Source of the DNA: Moorella mulderi DSM 14980
Lineage (GTDB): Bacteria; Bacillota; DSM-521; Neomoorellales; Neomoorellaceae
Length of the DNA stretch: 64,000 bases
NCBI RefSeq assembly: GCF_001594015.1
Contig: NZ_LTBC01000003.1
Coordinates: 62,001 to 126,000 of the forward strand
Direction of reading: 5' to 3'
Of the stretch, positions 16,516-24,949 are shown piece by piece. Both the position numbers and the translations under genes were made by a program. The notes beneath the pieces were generated by a model, which did not search any database, was not told the DNA's origin, and saw nothing but the letters and a program-made list of their open reading frames with translations. Every line of letters starts with the position of its first letter. The first letter of the stretch is position 1.

Positions 16516-17322
16516 CTAAACACTGCTACCAACTCCCCAGCCTTCACTGCGTACATGGGGCTGGTTGATTGTTTTGCCGTACAGGAAAAACTGGATGGCT
16601 TGCTCTACCTGGTTTAAATTAACCTGGGTATTGAGGCAGGGACCGTGGGGCCTTGAGTTTAAAACCCCCAGGACAGGCATAGGTTGGGTGTCCTGGATGC
16701 CACTGGTTAAATCACGCTCGCAGGCAATGGCCACTACCGCCCGCGGCCGGTACTGTTTGACAAAGTGCCGGGCCAGAGTACCTCCGGTAGCCACGGCCAG
16801 GCGGACACCGTATCTTTCGGCCAGGGCATGAAGGGAATCAATGGGGCAGCGGCCACAGCGGCGACAGTTATAGACGTCAACAGTGATTTTATGGGGACAG
16901 CCGCTCCACTGCAGGCAGTGGGGAGCCAGGAGGAGGATCTTCCCGGGTTCTACCAGCAGGCCCTGGAGGCGGACTAACTGGTTATTCATCTCAATAAACG
17001 AGGCTTTAATGGTTTCTGCCTTAACTCCCAGGCGCCTGCCCAGGGCCAGGGCCACAGGAAAAAGGGTATTGACGGCTATTAAGCCCAGGCGCTGGAGGAA
17101 GGGCCGGCTGCGTTCCTGCCAGAGGATCAATACCAGCCCGCCGATTCCCAGGGCAATGATGAGGAAGAGGACGGCCATGGTAAAAAAACCCAGCACCAGG
17201 AGGAGACGATTGAGAAAACTGGTATGGTTAACCAGGAGATACCAGCTGCCTGCCAGCACGGCAGTTATAAACAAAAGGCTTAGGGCCAGGAGGCCAATGA
17301 AAAGGCGCTTTTTTATGCGCAT
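16516..17322 (-). CDS. DUF116 membrane protein with cysteine cluster
   Basis: Two N-terminal membrane helices (about 7-30 and 40-68), then a cytoplasmic domain with conserved cysteines C136, C142, C153, C156, C159 and C201; the CRRCGRC arrangement suggests metal or Fe-S binding. This matches the DUF116 family commonly encoded between fmt and rsmB in Clostridia; function is not known. It overlaps fmt by 10 bases. The last ten or so residues look like a ragged extension. 268 residues. Confidence 0.85.
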   Translation of the reverse strand: MRIKKRLFIGLLALSLLFITAVLAGSWYLLVNHTSFLNRLLLVLGFFTMAVLFLIIALGIGGLVLILWQERSRPFLQRLGLIAVNTLFPVALALGRRLGVKAETIKASFIEMNNQLVRLQGLLVEPGKILLLAPHCLQWSGCPHKITVDVYNCRRCGRCPIDSLHALAERYGVRLAVATGGTLARHFVKQYRPRAVVAIACERDLTSGIQDTQPMPVLGVLNSRPHGPCLNTQVNLNQVEQAIQFFLYGKTINQPHVRSEGWGVGSSV

Positions 17323-18248
17323 CCCAGCACCTCCCCGCTGGCCAGGGGGTAACCCCGCAGGTAGGCGTCCGCCGGCATGATCTTTTTCCCCTGGGGCTGG
17401 ACGGTGGTGATGAGCAGCCTGCCTCTTCCGGCCTGGACGACAAAGCCTTCACCCGTCACCGCCACCACCTGGCCCGGTACCCCGGTAGTTGCTTCATCTA
17501 AAATTCTGGCGCCATATACCTTCAGGCGTTCGCCAGCCCGCAGGGTGTAGGCCCCCGGCCAGGGGTTCAGGCCGCGGATAAGGTTATAGATTTTTCCTGC
17601 CGGCCGCTCCCAGTTAATTTTCTCTTCATCCGGTTGCAGGGGGGGCGCGTAGGTGGCCAGGGTTTCATCCTGGGGCTGGCGGGGAGCCCGGCCGGTGGCC
17701 ACAAGGTCCAGGGTATGTACCAGGAGCCCTGCACCCAGGACGGCCAGCCGGTCGTGGATTTCCCCGGTTGTGGCCTCCGGGCCAATGGGCAGCTTCTCCT
17801 GGAGAATGATATCGCCGGCATCTAATTGCAGCACCATCCACATGGTGGTAACGCCGGTTTCTTTTTCACCATTCATTACCGCCCGGTGGATGGGGGCTGC
17901 CCCCCGGTAGCGGGGTAAGAGGGAAGCGTGTAGATTGATACAGCCCTTTTCCGGCAGATCCAAAATCTCCCGCGGGAGGATACGGCCAAAGGCAACGACC
18001 ACAATGACTTCCGGCTGCCATTGCTGTAACCTGGTTAAGAATTCCTCCTCTTTCATGGCCGCCGGCTGGCTCACCGGCAGTCCCGCTGCCAGCGCCGTCT
18101 CCTTAACGGGGGGCGGATGGAGTTTTTTCCCCCGTCCCCGGGGCCGGTCGGGCTGGGTAACCACCCCGGCGATTTCATGGCCGGCAGCAAGCAGGGCCTT
18201 CAAAGAGGGTACGGCAAAATCCGGCGTCCCCATAAATACCAGGCGCAT
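17313..18248 (-). CDS. fmt: Methionyl-tRNA formyltransferase
   Basis: Formylates initiator Met-tRNA with 10-formyl-tetrahydrofolate. The N-terminal Rossmann part begins MRLVFMGTPDFAVPSL and contains the folate-site block NLHASLLPRYRGAAPIHRA with its catalytic asparagine and histidine, then QLDAGDI; a C-terminal OB domain binds tRNA. 311 residues. It pairs with def immediately upstream, the enzyme that later removes the formyl group. Confidence 0.98.
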   Translation of the reverse strand: MRLVFMGTPDFAVPSLKALLAAGHEIAGVVTQPDRPRGRGKKLHPPPVKETALAAGLPVSQPAAMKEEEFLTRLQQWQPEVIVVVAFGRILPREILDLPEKGCINLHASLLPRYRGAAPIHRAVMNGEKETGVTTMWMVLQLDAGDIILQEKLPIGPEATTGEIHDRLAVLGAGLLVHTLDLVATGRAPRQPQDETLATYAPPLQPDEEKINWERPAGKIYNLIRGLNPWPGAYTLRAGERLKVYGARILDEATTGVPGQVVAVTGEGFVVQAGRGRLLITTVQPQGKKIMPADAYLRGYPLASGEVLGCA

Positions 18249-18297
18249 GTCTACCGCTCCTTTTCGGAATTCAGAGGCAGGAAGTCCGAAGCCGGAA

Positions 18298-18756
18298 TTA
18301 AGGTTTATCTTCCAGCCAGCGGATTACTTTATCGATAAAGAGGACCCCGTCCAGGTGGTCAATCTCGTGCTGCAGGGCGCGGGCCAAAAGGCCTTCCGCT
18401 TTGATTTCCCTTTCCCGGCCGTGGCGGTCAAGGCCCCGCACAGTTACGACTGCGGCCCGGGGTACTTCCCCCTGGGCTCCGGGGACGCTGAGACACCCTT
18501 CGGGGCCTACATCCTTTCCTCTGGCTGCTATTATTTCCGGATTAACCAGTTCTATCAGCCCTTCCCCCACGTCAACGACAATGACCCGCTTTAAGACCCC
18601 GATCTGGGGGGCGGCCAGGCCCACCCCGGGGGCATCGTACATGGTATCGGCCAGGTTATCCAGGAGTTTCCAGATATTAGGAGTAATCTTTTTTACCGGC
18701 TGCGACTTTTCCCGTAAGATGGGGTCCGGGTGGATTAAAATCTGGTGAATTGCCAA
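18298..18756 (-). CDS. def: Peptide deformylase
   Basis: Removes the N-formyl group from new proteins. The three motifs are complete: GVGLAAPQ (about 45-52), EGCLSVP with the metal cysteine (about 86-92) and QHEIDHL with two metal histidines (about 129-135). 152 residues, type 1 length. Start is TTG at 18756 with AGGAGG upstream. Confidence 0.98.
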   Translation of the reverse strand: MAIHQILIHPDPILREKSQPVKKITPNIWKLLDNLADTMYDAPGVGLAAPQIGVLKRVIVVDVGEGLIELVNPEIIAARGKDVGPEGCLSVPGAQGEVPRAAVVTVRGLDRHGREREIKAEGLLARALQHEIDHLDGVLFIDKVIRWLEDKP

Positions 18757-18775
18757 CCTCTTTGCCTCCTACCTT

Positions 18776-21211
18776 CTACCAGGGATTAATGGGCCCTACA
18801 TCGACTATCATACGGACATCATGGCGGTTGCGGTAAGCTGCCAGGCTTGCAGCCAGGTGGCCCTTATGCCGCGACCAGCCGGGCACCTTGAGAATCAACT
18901 GCCAGCGGTAATTATCCTTGACCCGGGAAGGGTACCCTGGCGCCGGGCCCAGGACCTGGATCTTGCTGCTTTTACTGTTGATTAGTCCGGCCACCTCATG
19001 GGCGGTTTCAATAACCCTGGCCTCGTCCGGCCCGGTAAAACCCAGCCGCACCAGTTTTATAAAGGGAGGATAGCTCAAATTACGCCGCATAGCTATCTCC
19101 TGCTCGTAAAACTTATGGTAATCCTGGGTCGCGGCCAGGGTAATGGCCGGGTCCTCGGGGTTATAAGTTTGAATAATAACTTCCCCTTCGCCGGTCCGGC
19201 GGCCGGCCCGGCCGGCTACCTGGGTTAACAGCTGGAAGGTACGTTCCCGGGCGCGAAAGTCCGGCTGGTACAGGGTTAAATCGGCGTTAACCACACCCAC
19301 CAGGGTAACGCCAGGAAAATCCATACCTTTGGTAATGGTCTGCGTACCGATAAGGATATCAACCTGTCCGGCAGCAAAGGTACGGTAGATCTTTTCCCAC
19401 TGGCCCTTCCTGGCTGTAGTATCCCCATCGGCCCGTAAAATTCTGGCCCCAGGCCATAAAGCCCGCACTTCTTCTTCCACCCGCTGGGTGCCGGAACCCA
19501 GACGTACCAGGGTGCCCCCGCACACCGGGCAATTGGCTCCTGCCTTTTGCACGTAGCCGCAGTAATGGCAGCGCAGGGTGCCATCCTGGTGATAGGTCAG
19601 GGCTACGGCACAGTGCCGGCATAAAGGAACGTGGCCGCAGTGGCGGCAAAGGACATGGGGGGCATAGCCCCGCCGGTTTAAAAAGAGGATGGCCTGCTGT
19701 CCCGCTGCCAGGGCGGCAGTTATCCCCTGCTCCAGCCGCCGGCTTAAAATACCGTGGTGACCGGCCCGAAATTCGGCCCGCAAATCGACTATCTCCACCC
19801 GGGGCAGGCTTACATTCCCCGCCCGCCGGGGTAGCTGTAATAACTGTATTTTCCCTCGCCGGGCCAGGTAAAAACTCTCAGTGCTGGGGGTGGCGCTTCC
19901 CAGAACCACCACCGCTCCTTCCAGCTGCCCCCGCTTGATGGCGACCTCCCGGGCGTCATAGCGTGGCGCGGTATCCTGCTTGTAGCTGCCGGCGTGTTCT
20001 TCATCAACGACGATGAGCCCCAGCCGCGGGAAAGGGGCAAAAAGGGCCGACCGGCTGCCAGTGATAACCTGGATTTCCCCCCGGCGGGCCTGCTCCCAGA
20101 CGGTCGCCCTTTCGCCGGCAGGCAAATCCCCGTGGATAACGGCCACCCGGTCTCCCAGCCTTTGCCTTAGCCGGGCTACCATTTGCGGGATCAGGGCATG
20201 TTCCGGAACCAGGAACAGGACCTGGTAGCCCTTTGCCAGGGCCTCGCCGGCGCAGCGCAAGTACACCTCGGTTTTGCCGCTGCCGGTAACACCGTGGAGT
20301 AAAAAGGTCCCTCCCCGTCCCAGAGCGGCGTTGATAATTCCCACTGCTTCTTCCTGAGCCGCATTAAGTTTGATTTCAGGACATATTTCCTTATTATCTC
20401 CGGGAGGTAGCGGGGTAATCGTAATTAAGCCATGTTCTTCCAGGCGCTTCAGGGCGGCATATCCCCCGCCGGCAGCAAAGCTGGTCACCGGCCGGGGGCC
20501 GCCGTCCAGGAGGTCCTTCAGGATGGCCGCCTGGCGCGGGGCTTTTTTTACCAGGGCTTCTATTGCCGCTGCCACCCCTTCTCCTGGTACTACCCAGCGG
20601 GGCCGCCTCTCCCGGGGCGCCTCCCGCCAGGACCACTCTTCCCGGACCAGGCCGTGGGATTTTAAAGAGGCTAAAGCCCCGCTAAGTTCCTGGCGGCGGC
20701 CGAACTGCTGTAACTGGCCTTCCCCGGCCACCCGGCGGCTGGCCAGGTAGGCGGCCACAGCTCCGGCCGGCGGGGGCAGGCAGTTAGCCAGGTTTAAAGC
20801 CTCTTCCGTTTCGCCTCCTCCGCCCGGTAGCCAGCACCACCGGCGTTCCAGGCGCCGGCCTGTTGCCGGCGGCAGGAGGGTATTTAGGGCTACCGCCAGG
20901 GGACAGAAGTAACGCTCCGCCAGGTAGCGACTAAGTTCTACCATCCCTGGCGGCAGGAAATCCCTTTCCAGGACAGCCTTGATGGCCTTCAGCCCGGCCC
21001 GGTCCGCTTTATCAGGCAGGGCAACTACCAGTCCCGTGGCCAGCTGCTTCCCCACCGTTACCAGGACCAGGGAGCCTTCTTTTACCTGGGAAGCCAGCTC
21101 CAGGGGTACCTGGTAGGTTAACGTTCCAGCGATAGTTTCAATCGCCCAGCATGGGAGCCGGGCGCAACCAGGGGCCGAGTTGACGGCCACTTCTACCAGC
21201 AAATTCGCCAA
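18776..21211 (-). CDS. priA: Primosomal replication restart helicase PriA
   Basis: Reloads the replisome at stalled forks. An N-terminal DNA-binding region is followed by helicase motifs: Walker A GVTGSGKTEVY, DEEH in VVDEEHAGSYKQ, and GSATPSTES. The zinc-binding insert is rich in Cys pairs (CRHCGHVPLCRHC, CHYCG, CPVCGG). The C-terminal helicase motifs include GTQTITKGMDFP and QVAGRAGR. 811 residues. TTG start with AGGAGG. First gene of the run leading to def, fmt, DUF116 and rsmB. Confidence 0.97.
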   Translation of the reverse strand: MANLLVEVAVNSAPGCARLPCWAIETIAGTLTYQVPLELASQVKEGSLVLVTVGKQLATGLVVALPDKADRAGLKAIKAVLERDFLPPGMVELSRYLAERYFCPLAVALNTLLPPATGRRLERRWCWLPGGGGETEEALNLANCLPPPAGAVAAYLASRRVAGEGQLQQFGRRQELSGALASLKSHGLVREEWSWREAPRERRPRWVVPGEGVAAAIEALVKKAPRQAAILKDLLDGGPRPVTSFAAGGGYAALKRLEEHGLITITPLPPGDNKEICPEIKLNAAQEEAVGIINAALGRGGTFLLHGVTGSGKTEVYLRCAGEALAKGYQVLFLVPEHALIPQMVARLRQRLGDRVAVIHGDLPAGERATVWEQARRGEIQVITGSRSALFAPFPRLGLIVVDEEHAGSYKQDTAPRYDAREVAIKRGQLEGAVVVLGSATPSTESFYLARRGKIQLLQLPRRAGNVSLPRVEIVDLRAEFRAGHHGILSRRLEQGITAALAAGQQAILFLNRRGYAPHVLCRHCGHVPLCRHCAVALTYHQDGTLRCHYCGYVQKAGANCPVCGGTLVRLGSGTQRVEEEVRALWPGARILRADGDTTARKGQWEKIYRTFAAGQVDILIGTQTITKGMDFPGVTLVGVVNADLTLYQPDFRARERTFQLLTQVAGRAGRRTGEGEVIIQTYNPEDPAITLAATQDYHKFYEQEIAMRRNLSYPPFIKLVRLGFTGPDEARVIETAHEVAGLINSKSSKIQVLGPAPGYPSRVKDNYRWQLILKVPGWSRHKGHLAASLAAYRNRHDVRMIVDVGPINPW

Positions 21212-21478
21212 CTCGACCCCCTCCTGGTTAACATATCCACCAGAAATATTATAACAGATTTGAACCTGGTAGTGAATGCGGGATTCAGATTTGGGTATCC
21301 CCAGTTTTAAGCCTGCCGGGGGTTCCCTGCAGTTAAAGGTGATTTAACTGGCCGGCCCGGACCCTCTCCACTTTCTCTCCGCTTCCACTCCGCTTTTTAA
21401 ACTATTGTATCATAAAAGTAAAATTTAACCTCCTGGCCACATGGACCCGTACTCGCCGTCTGGATATCGATAACCCTG
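21212..21478. other. Intergenic stretch with a purine-rich repeat motif
   Basis: No gene seen in these 267 bases. On the minus strand 21398-21361 reads AAAAAGCGGAGTGG, then a GGA-rich stretch ending AGTGGAGAGGGT. The beginning and end of this block recur on the plus strand at 37740-37765. A TACAAT box upstream of priA lacks a convincing -35. Confidence 0.4.
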
Positions 21479-22855
21479 TCACTCAGAGAAAATCTTGTGG
21501 GGGTTGAGAATGTTTTTCGGGTCCAGGGATCTTTTAATATCCTGCATGGCCTGGTAGCCAGCCTCTCCCAGTTCTGCCATAAGGAAAGGTGCCTTGAGGA
21601 GGCCGATGCCGTGTTCCCCCGAAAGTGTCCCCCCCAGCTCTAAAGCAGCCTGAAAGATTTCGGCAATGGCCTTTTCCACCCGCTGCATTTCTCCCGCATC
21701 CCTGCGGTCACAGGCTATGTTGGGGTGAAGGTTGCCGTCACCGGCATGGCCAAAGATGACCAGGTCAATCTGGTATTTTTCCCGTATTTGCCCCAGCCTC
21801 CGGATCATGGCCGGTACCCGGCTGCGGGGGACAGTGGCATCTTCGGAAATTTTGGTGGGTTTAATCCGGGTTATGGCCGGGGAGACAGCCCGCCGTGCCC
21901 GCCATAAGTCTCCTGCTTCCCGGGCATCAGCAGCGAACCTGATTTCGGCAGCTCCCACTTCCTTCAGAACCGCTACTACTCTCTCTGCTTCCCTTTGGGC
22001 CTGCTCCCTGTCCCCATCAGTCTCGATAAGGAGCACGGCTGCCGCTTCCCGAGGTAACCCGCAGGGGCTGAACTGTTCTACGATGGTAATGGAGACACTG
22101 TCCATAATCTCCAGGGTTCTGGGTATTATCCCGGCACTGAGGATGGCATTGACTGCTTCACCTGTCTGCACCAGGTCTTTAAAGGCTGCCAGGATGGTTT
22201 TGACGGCCTGGGGTTTAGGAATAAGGCGCAGGGTAATTTTGGTGATGACCCCCAGGGTCCCTTCAGACCCGGTAAACAGCCGGCAAAGGTCATAGCCGGT
22301 GACGTTTTTGACGGTCCGGCCCCCCGGGTGGATTACCCGGCCGTCGGCCAGCACCACTTCCAGGCCCAGGATGTAGTCCCTGGTGACGCCATACTTGAGG
22401 GCCCGGGGCCCTCCGGCACACTCGGCAACGTTGCCACCCAGGGTGCAAAACTCGGCACTGCCGGGGTCCGGGGGATAGAAAAGCCCCCTTTCTTCTACCG
22501 CCCGGTGCAGGCCGGCGGTAATTACCCCCGGACCTGCTACGGCCAGCATGTCCTCGGGGTTAATCTCATAAATGGTGTTCATGGCCGTCATTACCAGGGC
22601 TATACCCCCGCCCCTGGGTACCGATCCGCCGCTTAAGCCCGTGCCGGCGCCGCGGGGGTGGACCGGTATGCCCTCCCGGCAAGCCAGTTCCAGTACCCTG
22701 GCCACCTGTTCGGTACTGGCCGGCTTAACTACCACATCCGGCTTGTAGGCCACAAAAGTACCATCGTAAGAATAGCAAAGGAGATCTTCGGGTGACGCCA
22801 GTACCCGGTCCTTCCCGACAATCCTTGCCAGCTCTTGCTGTAGGGAAGCCTGCAA
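21479..22855 (-). CDS. FAD-linked oxidase, glycolate/D-lactate dehydrogenase GlcD-like subunit
   Basis: 458-residue flavoprotein of the vanillyl-alcohol-oxidase fold. FAD-binding half: VHPRGAGTGLSGGSVPRGGGI and the PPDPGSAEFCTLGGNVAECAGG block. C-terminal half: GHAGDGNLHPN and the GEHGIGLLK signature of the GlcD/D-lactate dehydrogenase group. It probably oxidises a 2-hydroxyacid, with electrons passed to a partner. No GlcF-like iron-sulfur subunit or electron-transfer flavoprotein lies beside it here, so substrate and acceptor are open. TTG start at 22855 with AAGAGG. It stands alone between priA and the VapBC patch. Confidence 0.9.
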   Translation of the reverse strand: MQASLQQELARIVGKDRVLASPEDLLCYSYDGTFVAYKPDVVVKPASTEQVARVLELACREGIPVHPRGAGTGLSGGSVPRGGGIALVMTAMNTIYEINPEDMLAVAGPGVITAGLHRAVEERGLFYPPDPGSAEFCTLGGNVAECAGGPRALKYGVTRDYILGLEVVLADGRVIHPGGRTVKNVTGYDLCRLFTGSEGTLGVITKITLRLIPKPQAVKTILAAFKDLVQTGEAVNAILSAGIIPRTLEIMDSVSITIVEQFSPCGLPREAAAVLLIETDGDREQAQREAERVVAVLKEVGAAEIRFAADAREAGDLWRARRAVSPAITRIKPTKISEDATVPRSRVPAMIRRLGQIREKYQIDLVIFGHAGDGNLHPNIACDRRDAGEMQRVEKAIAEIFQAALELGGTLSGEHGIGLLKAPFLMAELGEAGYQAMQDIKRSLDPKNILNPHKIFSE

Positions 22856-22998
22856 ATCAATCGCCTCTTAAAGCCGGTTTCCTTCCTGTTTAAGGTTAGT
22901 TCGGCACCGAGCCATGTTTTTCATGCTCACACGCCTTTACCTGTGCATTACGAATTCGGTATGACCTTATAAGCGAAAACCCTAACAAGGGTAAGGGA

Positions 22999-23436
22999 TT
23001 ACTCTGGATTACCTTGTCCCAGCCAGGTTAAAGGAAAACCCATTTTAACACTGGCATTCTTAATTTCCGGATCACCCGTCACTACAGCAGCATTATTTTT
23101 TAACGCCGCAGCAATGGCATAGGCGTCGGCGTAAGACAGGGCATAGGAAGCCTTTACTCTGGCGGCTACCAGCGTTAAATCTTCGTCACCTACCAAAAAC
23201 TCTACCGGCCAGTTTTTTACCGTTTCCAGGACCCTTTCAGCTTCTATTTCCCCATATTTCCGGTGTACCCGGTAATATACTTCACCTAAATTTATCCACG
23301 TCATGAATAGCCGCACGGTGTTATCCCCGGCCTTTTTTAGTAGCAGAGCTACTTCATCAGCTCCGGTTTCGTCTTCCAGGTAACAAATGACGGCATAAGC
23401 GTCAAGGACAAAATTTTTATGGTAACTGCCGTTCAT
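22999..23436 (-). CDS. vapC: PIN-domain ribonuclease toxin, VapC family
   Basis: 145-residue PIN domain: acidic D12 in VLDAYAVICYLE, an E in LGEVYYRV, and the paired aspartates in YADAYAIAAA and VVTGDPEI. These make the metal site of RNA-cleaving VapC toxins. The start lies inside the last 20 bases of the antitoxin gene, the normal antitoxin-then-toxin order. A short ACCCT/AGGGT hairpin follows its stop and may end the transcript. Confidence 0.9.
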   Translation of the reverse strand: MNGSYHKNFVLDAYAVICYLEDETGADEVALLLKKAGDNTVRLFMTWINLGEVYYRVHRKYGEIEAERVLETVKNWPVEFLVGDEDLTLVAARVKASYALSYADAYAIAAALKNNAAVVTGDPEIKNASVKMGFPLTWLGQGNPE

Positions 23437-23674
23437 GGTCTTCCTCTAATTTACGTTCTTCCCGCTTATAGGCGGCATGGGTTTTTGTCAATGATTGTTT
23501 TGCTTTCAACATGCCTCGCGCCCCTCTAACCGGGTCAGCCGGGGCAGGGGTAATAATGATTTGACCTTCCTTCTCTGTAATTATGGCCCTTCCCCGCGCC
23601 TGGAGGCCATATTTTTGGCGTAAATGAGCAGGGATAACCACTTGACCCTTAGCGGAAATCTTCACCGTCGGCAT
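23417..23674 (-). CDS. vapB: AbrB/SpoVT-fold antitoxin, VapB-like
   Basis: 85 residues with a swapped-hairpin AbrB domain in the first half (VKISAKGQVVIPAHLRQKYG) and a charged C-terminal tail that would occupy the VapC active site. It overlaps vapC by 20 bases and has its own promoter at 23711-23739. The pair lies in a small AT-richer patch, which suggests acquisition, but no mobile-element ends were found. Confidence 0.9.
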   Translation of the reverse strand: MPTVKISAKGQVVIPAHLRQKYGLQARGRAIITEKEGQIIITPAPADPVRGARGMLKAKQSLTKTHAAYKREERKLEEDHERQLP

Positions 23675-23710
23675 TAACCCTCACCTCTCTTTTGCTTTAC
23701 CTCTAAATTT

Positions 23711-23739
23711 ATTGTAAAACTTAATGATGAAAAATACAA
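23711..23739 (-). promoter_or_regulatory. Promoter of the vapBC pair
   Basis: Minus strand TTGTAT (23739-23734), 17-base spacer, TACAAT (23716-23711), about 40 bases before the vapB start. Confidence 0.65.
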
Positions 23740-23983
23740 CCTTAGATCTACATTGGTGCGTGTCAAAGGTTTGTAGGCAAGGACTCTGAAGGCACTGGTT
23801 ACCAGACGGTAATGGTACCGCATGGAATTAGCCATGAGTCACCGAAACTCCGGCAATGCTCCCTGTCTTTCCTGCGGGCAGGGGGAAAAATTTGGTGTAG
23901 CTTAATATATTTGGCTTAATATGGAACCTTTTCCGTATGAAGCCATATTATATTATCAAAGAATAAAAGGAGGAGTGATTCCT
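23740..23983. other. Structured intergenic region between vapB and the plus-strand gene
   Basis: No coding region is supported. The stretch is rich in short inverted repeats: GGTTACC...GGTAATGG around 23800-23815, CATGG/CCATG at 23821-23836, and CCTGC/GCAGG at 23872-23883, followed by AT-rich sequence with TAATAT boxes near 23904 and 23915 that may hold a plus-strand promoter. It could be a structured leader of the 23984 gene, but it matches no riboswitch class I can recognise. Confidence 0.35.
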
Positions 23984-24340
23984 ATGTCTCAAGAGGCTGA
24001 GTTGAACACAATTTTTGACAAGATTAAAGATGGTTCACCCGAAAAAAAAGATCCAGCATTGGAAGGGCTGGAGGCCGCCCTCAACGAAATGCAACTCGAC
24101 GGAGACAAAAAAATTGGCATTGAATTCGAGTGTGGAGATTGTTGCAAAAAAGTTATAAACGGATCCAAATTATTTTTCGTCTTTAATTTTGCAGTTCTGC
24201 TTCCGGCACCGGGCGATTGCCTCTTCATGAAGGTTTTTAGTGGTGGTCAACTCGTTGATAAACAGATCATGAGGAAAATCATAATTCCTGTAGGCCGTAT
24301 TTGTGCTATTGAAATTGAACCCGTGCAAGTGGACCCCTAA
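23984..24340 (+). CDS. Hypothetical protein, 118 residues
   Basis: I do not recognise this protein. An acidic, lysine-rich N-terminal part (about 1-45) is followed by a beta-rich half with three cysteines close together (ECGDCC) and hydrophobic strands such as LFFVFNFAVLLPAP. No signal peptide or clear membrane helix. ATG 23984 is chosen because AAAGGAGG precedes it; the open frame extends 21 codons further up without a ribosome site. It is one of three plus-strand genes and sits by itself between VapBC and tRNA-Thr, with its own terminator. Composition is AT-richer than neighbours, hinting at an acquired gene. Confidence 0.75.
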   Translation: MSQEAELNTIFDKIKDGSPEKKDPALEGLEAALNEMQLDGDKKIGIEFECGDCCKKVINGSKLFFVFNFAVLLPAPGDCLFMKVFSGGQLVDKQIMRKIIIPVGRICAIEIEPVQVDP

Positions 24341-24380
24341 TCTGAACACCATTGGTATCCCTTAGCATTACAAAGACACC

Positions 24381-24418
24381 AAAGGCTGTTGACAAGTTAG
24401 TAGGTCAACAGCCTTTTT
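24381..24418 (+). terminator. Strong intrinsic terminator after the hypothetical gene
   Basis: AAAGGCTGTTGAC (24381-24393) pairs with GTCAACAGCCTTT (24404-24416) around a 10-base loop, with a T tract. The stem is 13 bp. Confidence 0.9.
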
Positions 24419-24562
24419 CTTTGCAGGGAAAAAGCCTACAATGCCGGACTACATAGATAAAATTTATGTTCGCCAGGATTGAAAAACACCTGGTCTTAAA
24501 GTTTAAAAACCGCCGTAACCAACCGGCCCGTCTGGAGTTATCCCTGCCGGAAGAAACAGCGA

Positions 24563-24596
24563 ACGCCGCAAACTCTTGCGGCGTCTAGCTTTTTTC
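24563..24596. terminator. Hairpin between the hypothetical gene and tRNA-Thr
   Basis: ACGCCGCAA (24563-24571) pairs with TTGCGGCGT (24576-24584) around a 4-base loop; CTAGC then TTTTTT follows on the plus strand. On the minus strand it lies just past the 3' end of the tRNA, where a processing or termination hairpin is expected, but its T tract there is poor. Confidence 0.6.
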
Positions 24597-24599
24597 TGG

Positions 24600-24671
24600 A
24601 GCTGATGGAGGGATTCGAACCCTCGACCTGCGCATTACGAGTGCGCTGCTCTACCCCTGAGCCACATCAGC
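24600..24671 (-). tRNA. tRNA-Thr, anticodon CGT
   Basis: Full cloverleaf on the minus strand: acceptor arms GCTGATG/CATCAGC, D arm GCTC-AGGGGTAGA-GAGC, anticodon stem GCGCA/TGCGC with loop CTCGTAA giving CGT (reads ACG), and T arm GAGGG-TTCGAAT-CCCTC. CCA is not encoded. A sigma-A promoter lies just upstream. Confidence 0.97.
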
Positions 24672-24687
24672 ACTTATCACAAGGGAT

Positions 24688-24716
24688 ATTATAACACCAC
24701 CCGGCCGGGGAATCAA
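24688..24716 (-). promoter_or_regulatory. Promoter of tRNA-Thr
   Basis: Minus strand TTGATT (24716-24711), 17-base spacer, TATAAT (24693-24688), ending about 17 bases before the mature 5' end. Confidence 0.8.
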
Positions 24717-24852
24717 CACTATTTCGTTTTGCCTGTTTTGCCCCCCACCGTTACCGTCTTCATTTTTAGCGGCCACTCTGGCAATGGCACCACAAAATGC
24801 CTGGCGCAATCGGCTTACCGTCCTACTCAGCTCACAAAACTCTTTCTCCGGG

Positions 24853-24887
24853 AGAAAATCAAGGCCTCCGGAATTATACCGGAGGCC
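24853..24887 (-). terminator. Terminator downstream of metK
   Basis: Minus strand GGCCTCCGG and CCGGAGGCC form a perfect 9-bp stem around 7 bases, followed by the T-rich TTGATTTTCT. It lies 60 bases after the metK stop and before the tRNA promoter. The rest of 24717-24949 shows nothing further. Confidence 0.7.
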
Positions 24888-24949
24888 CTTACGTATCAAG
24901 GCCACAAATTACTCTGGCTTATACCTTCCCTCAAAGGCCTCGACTATAA

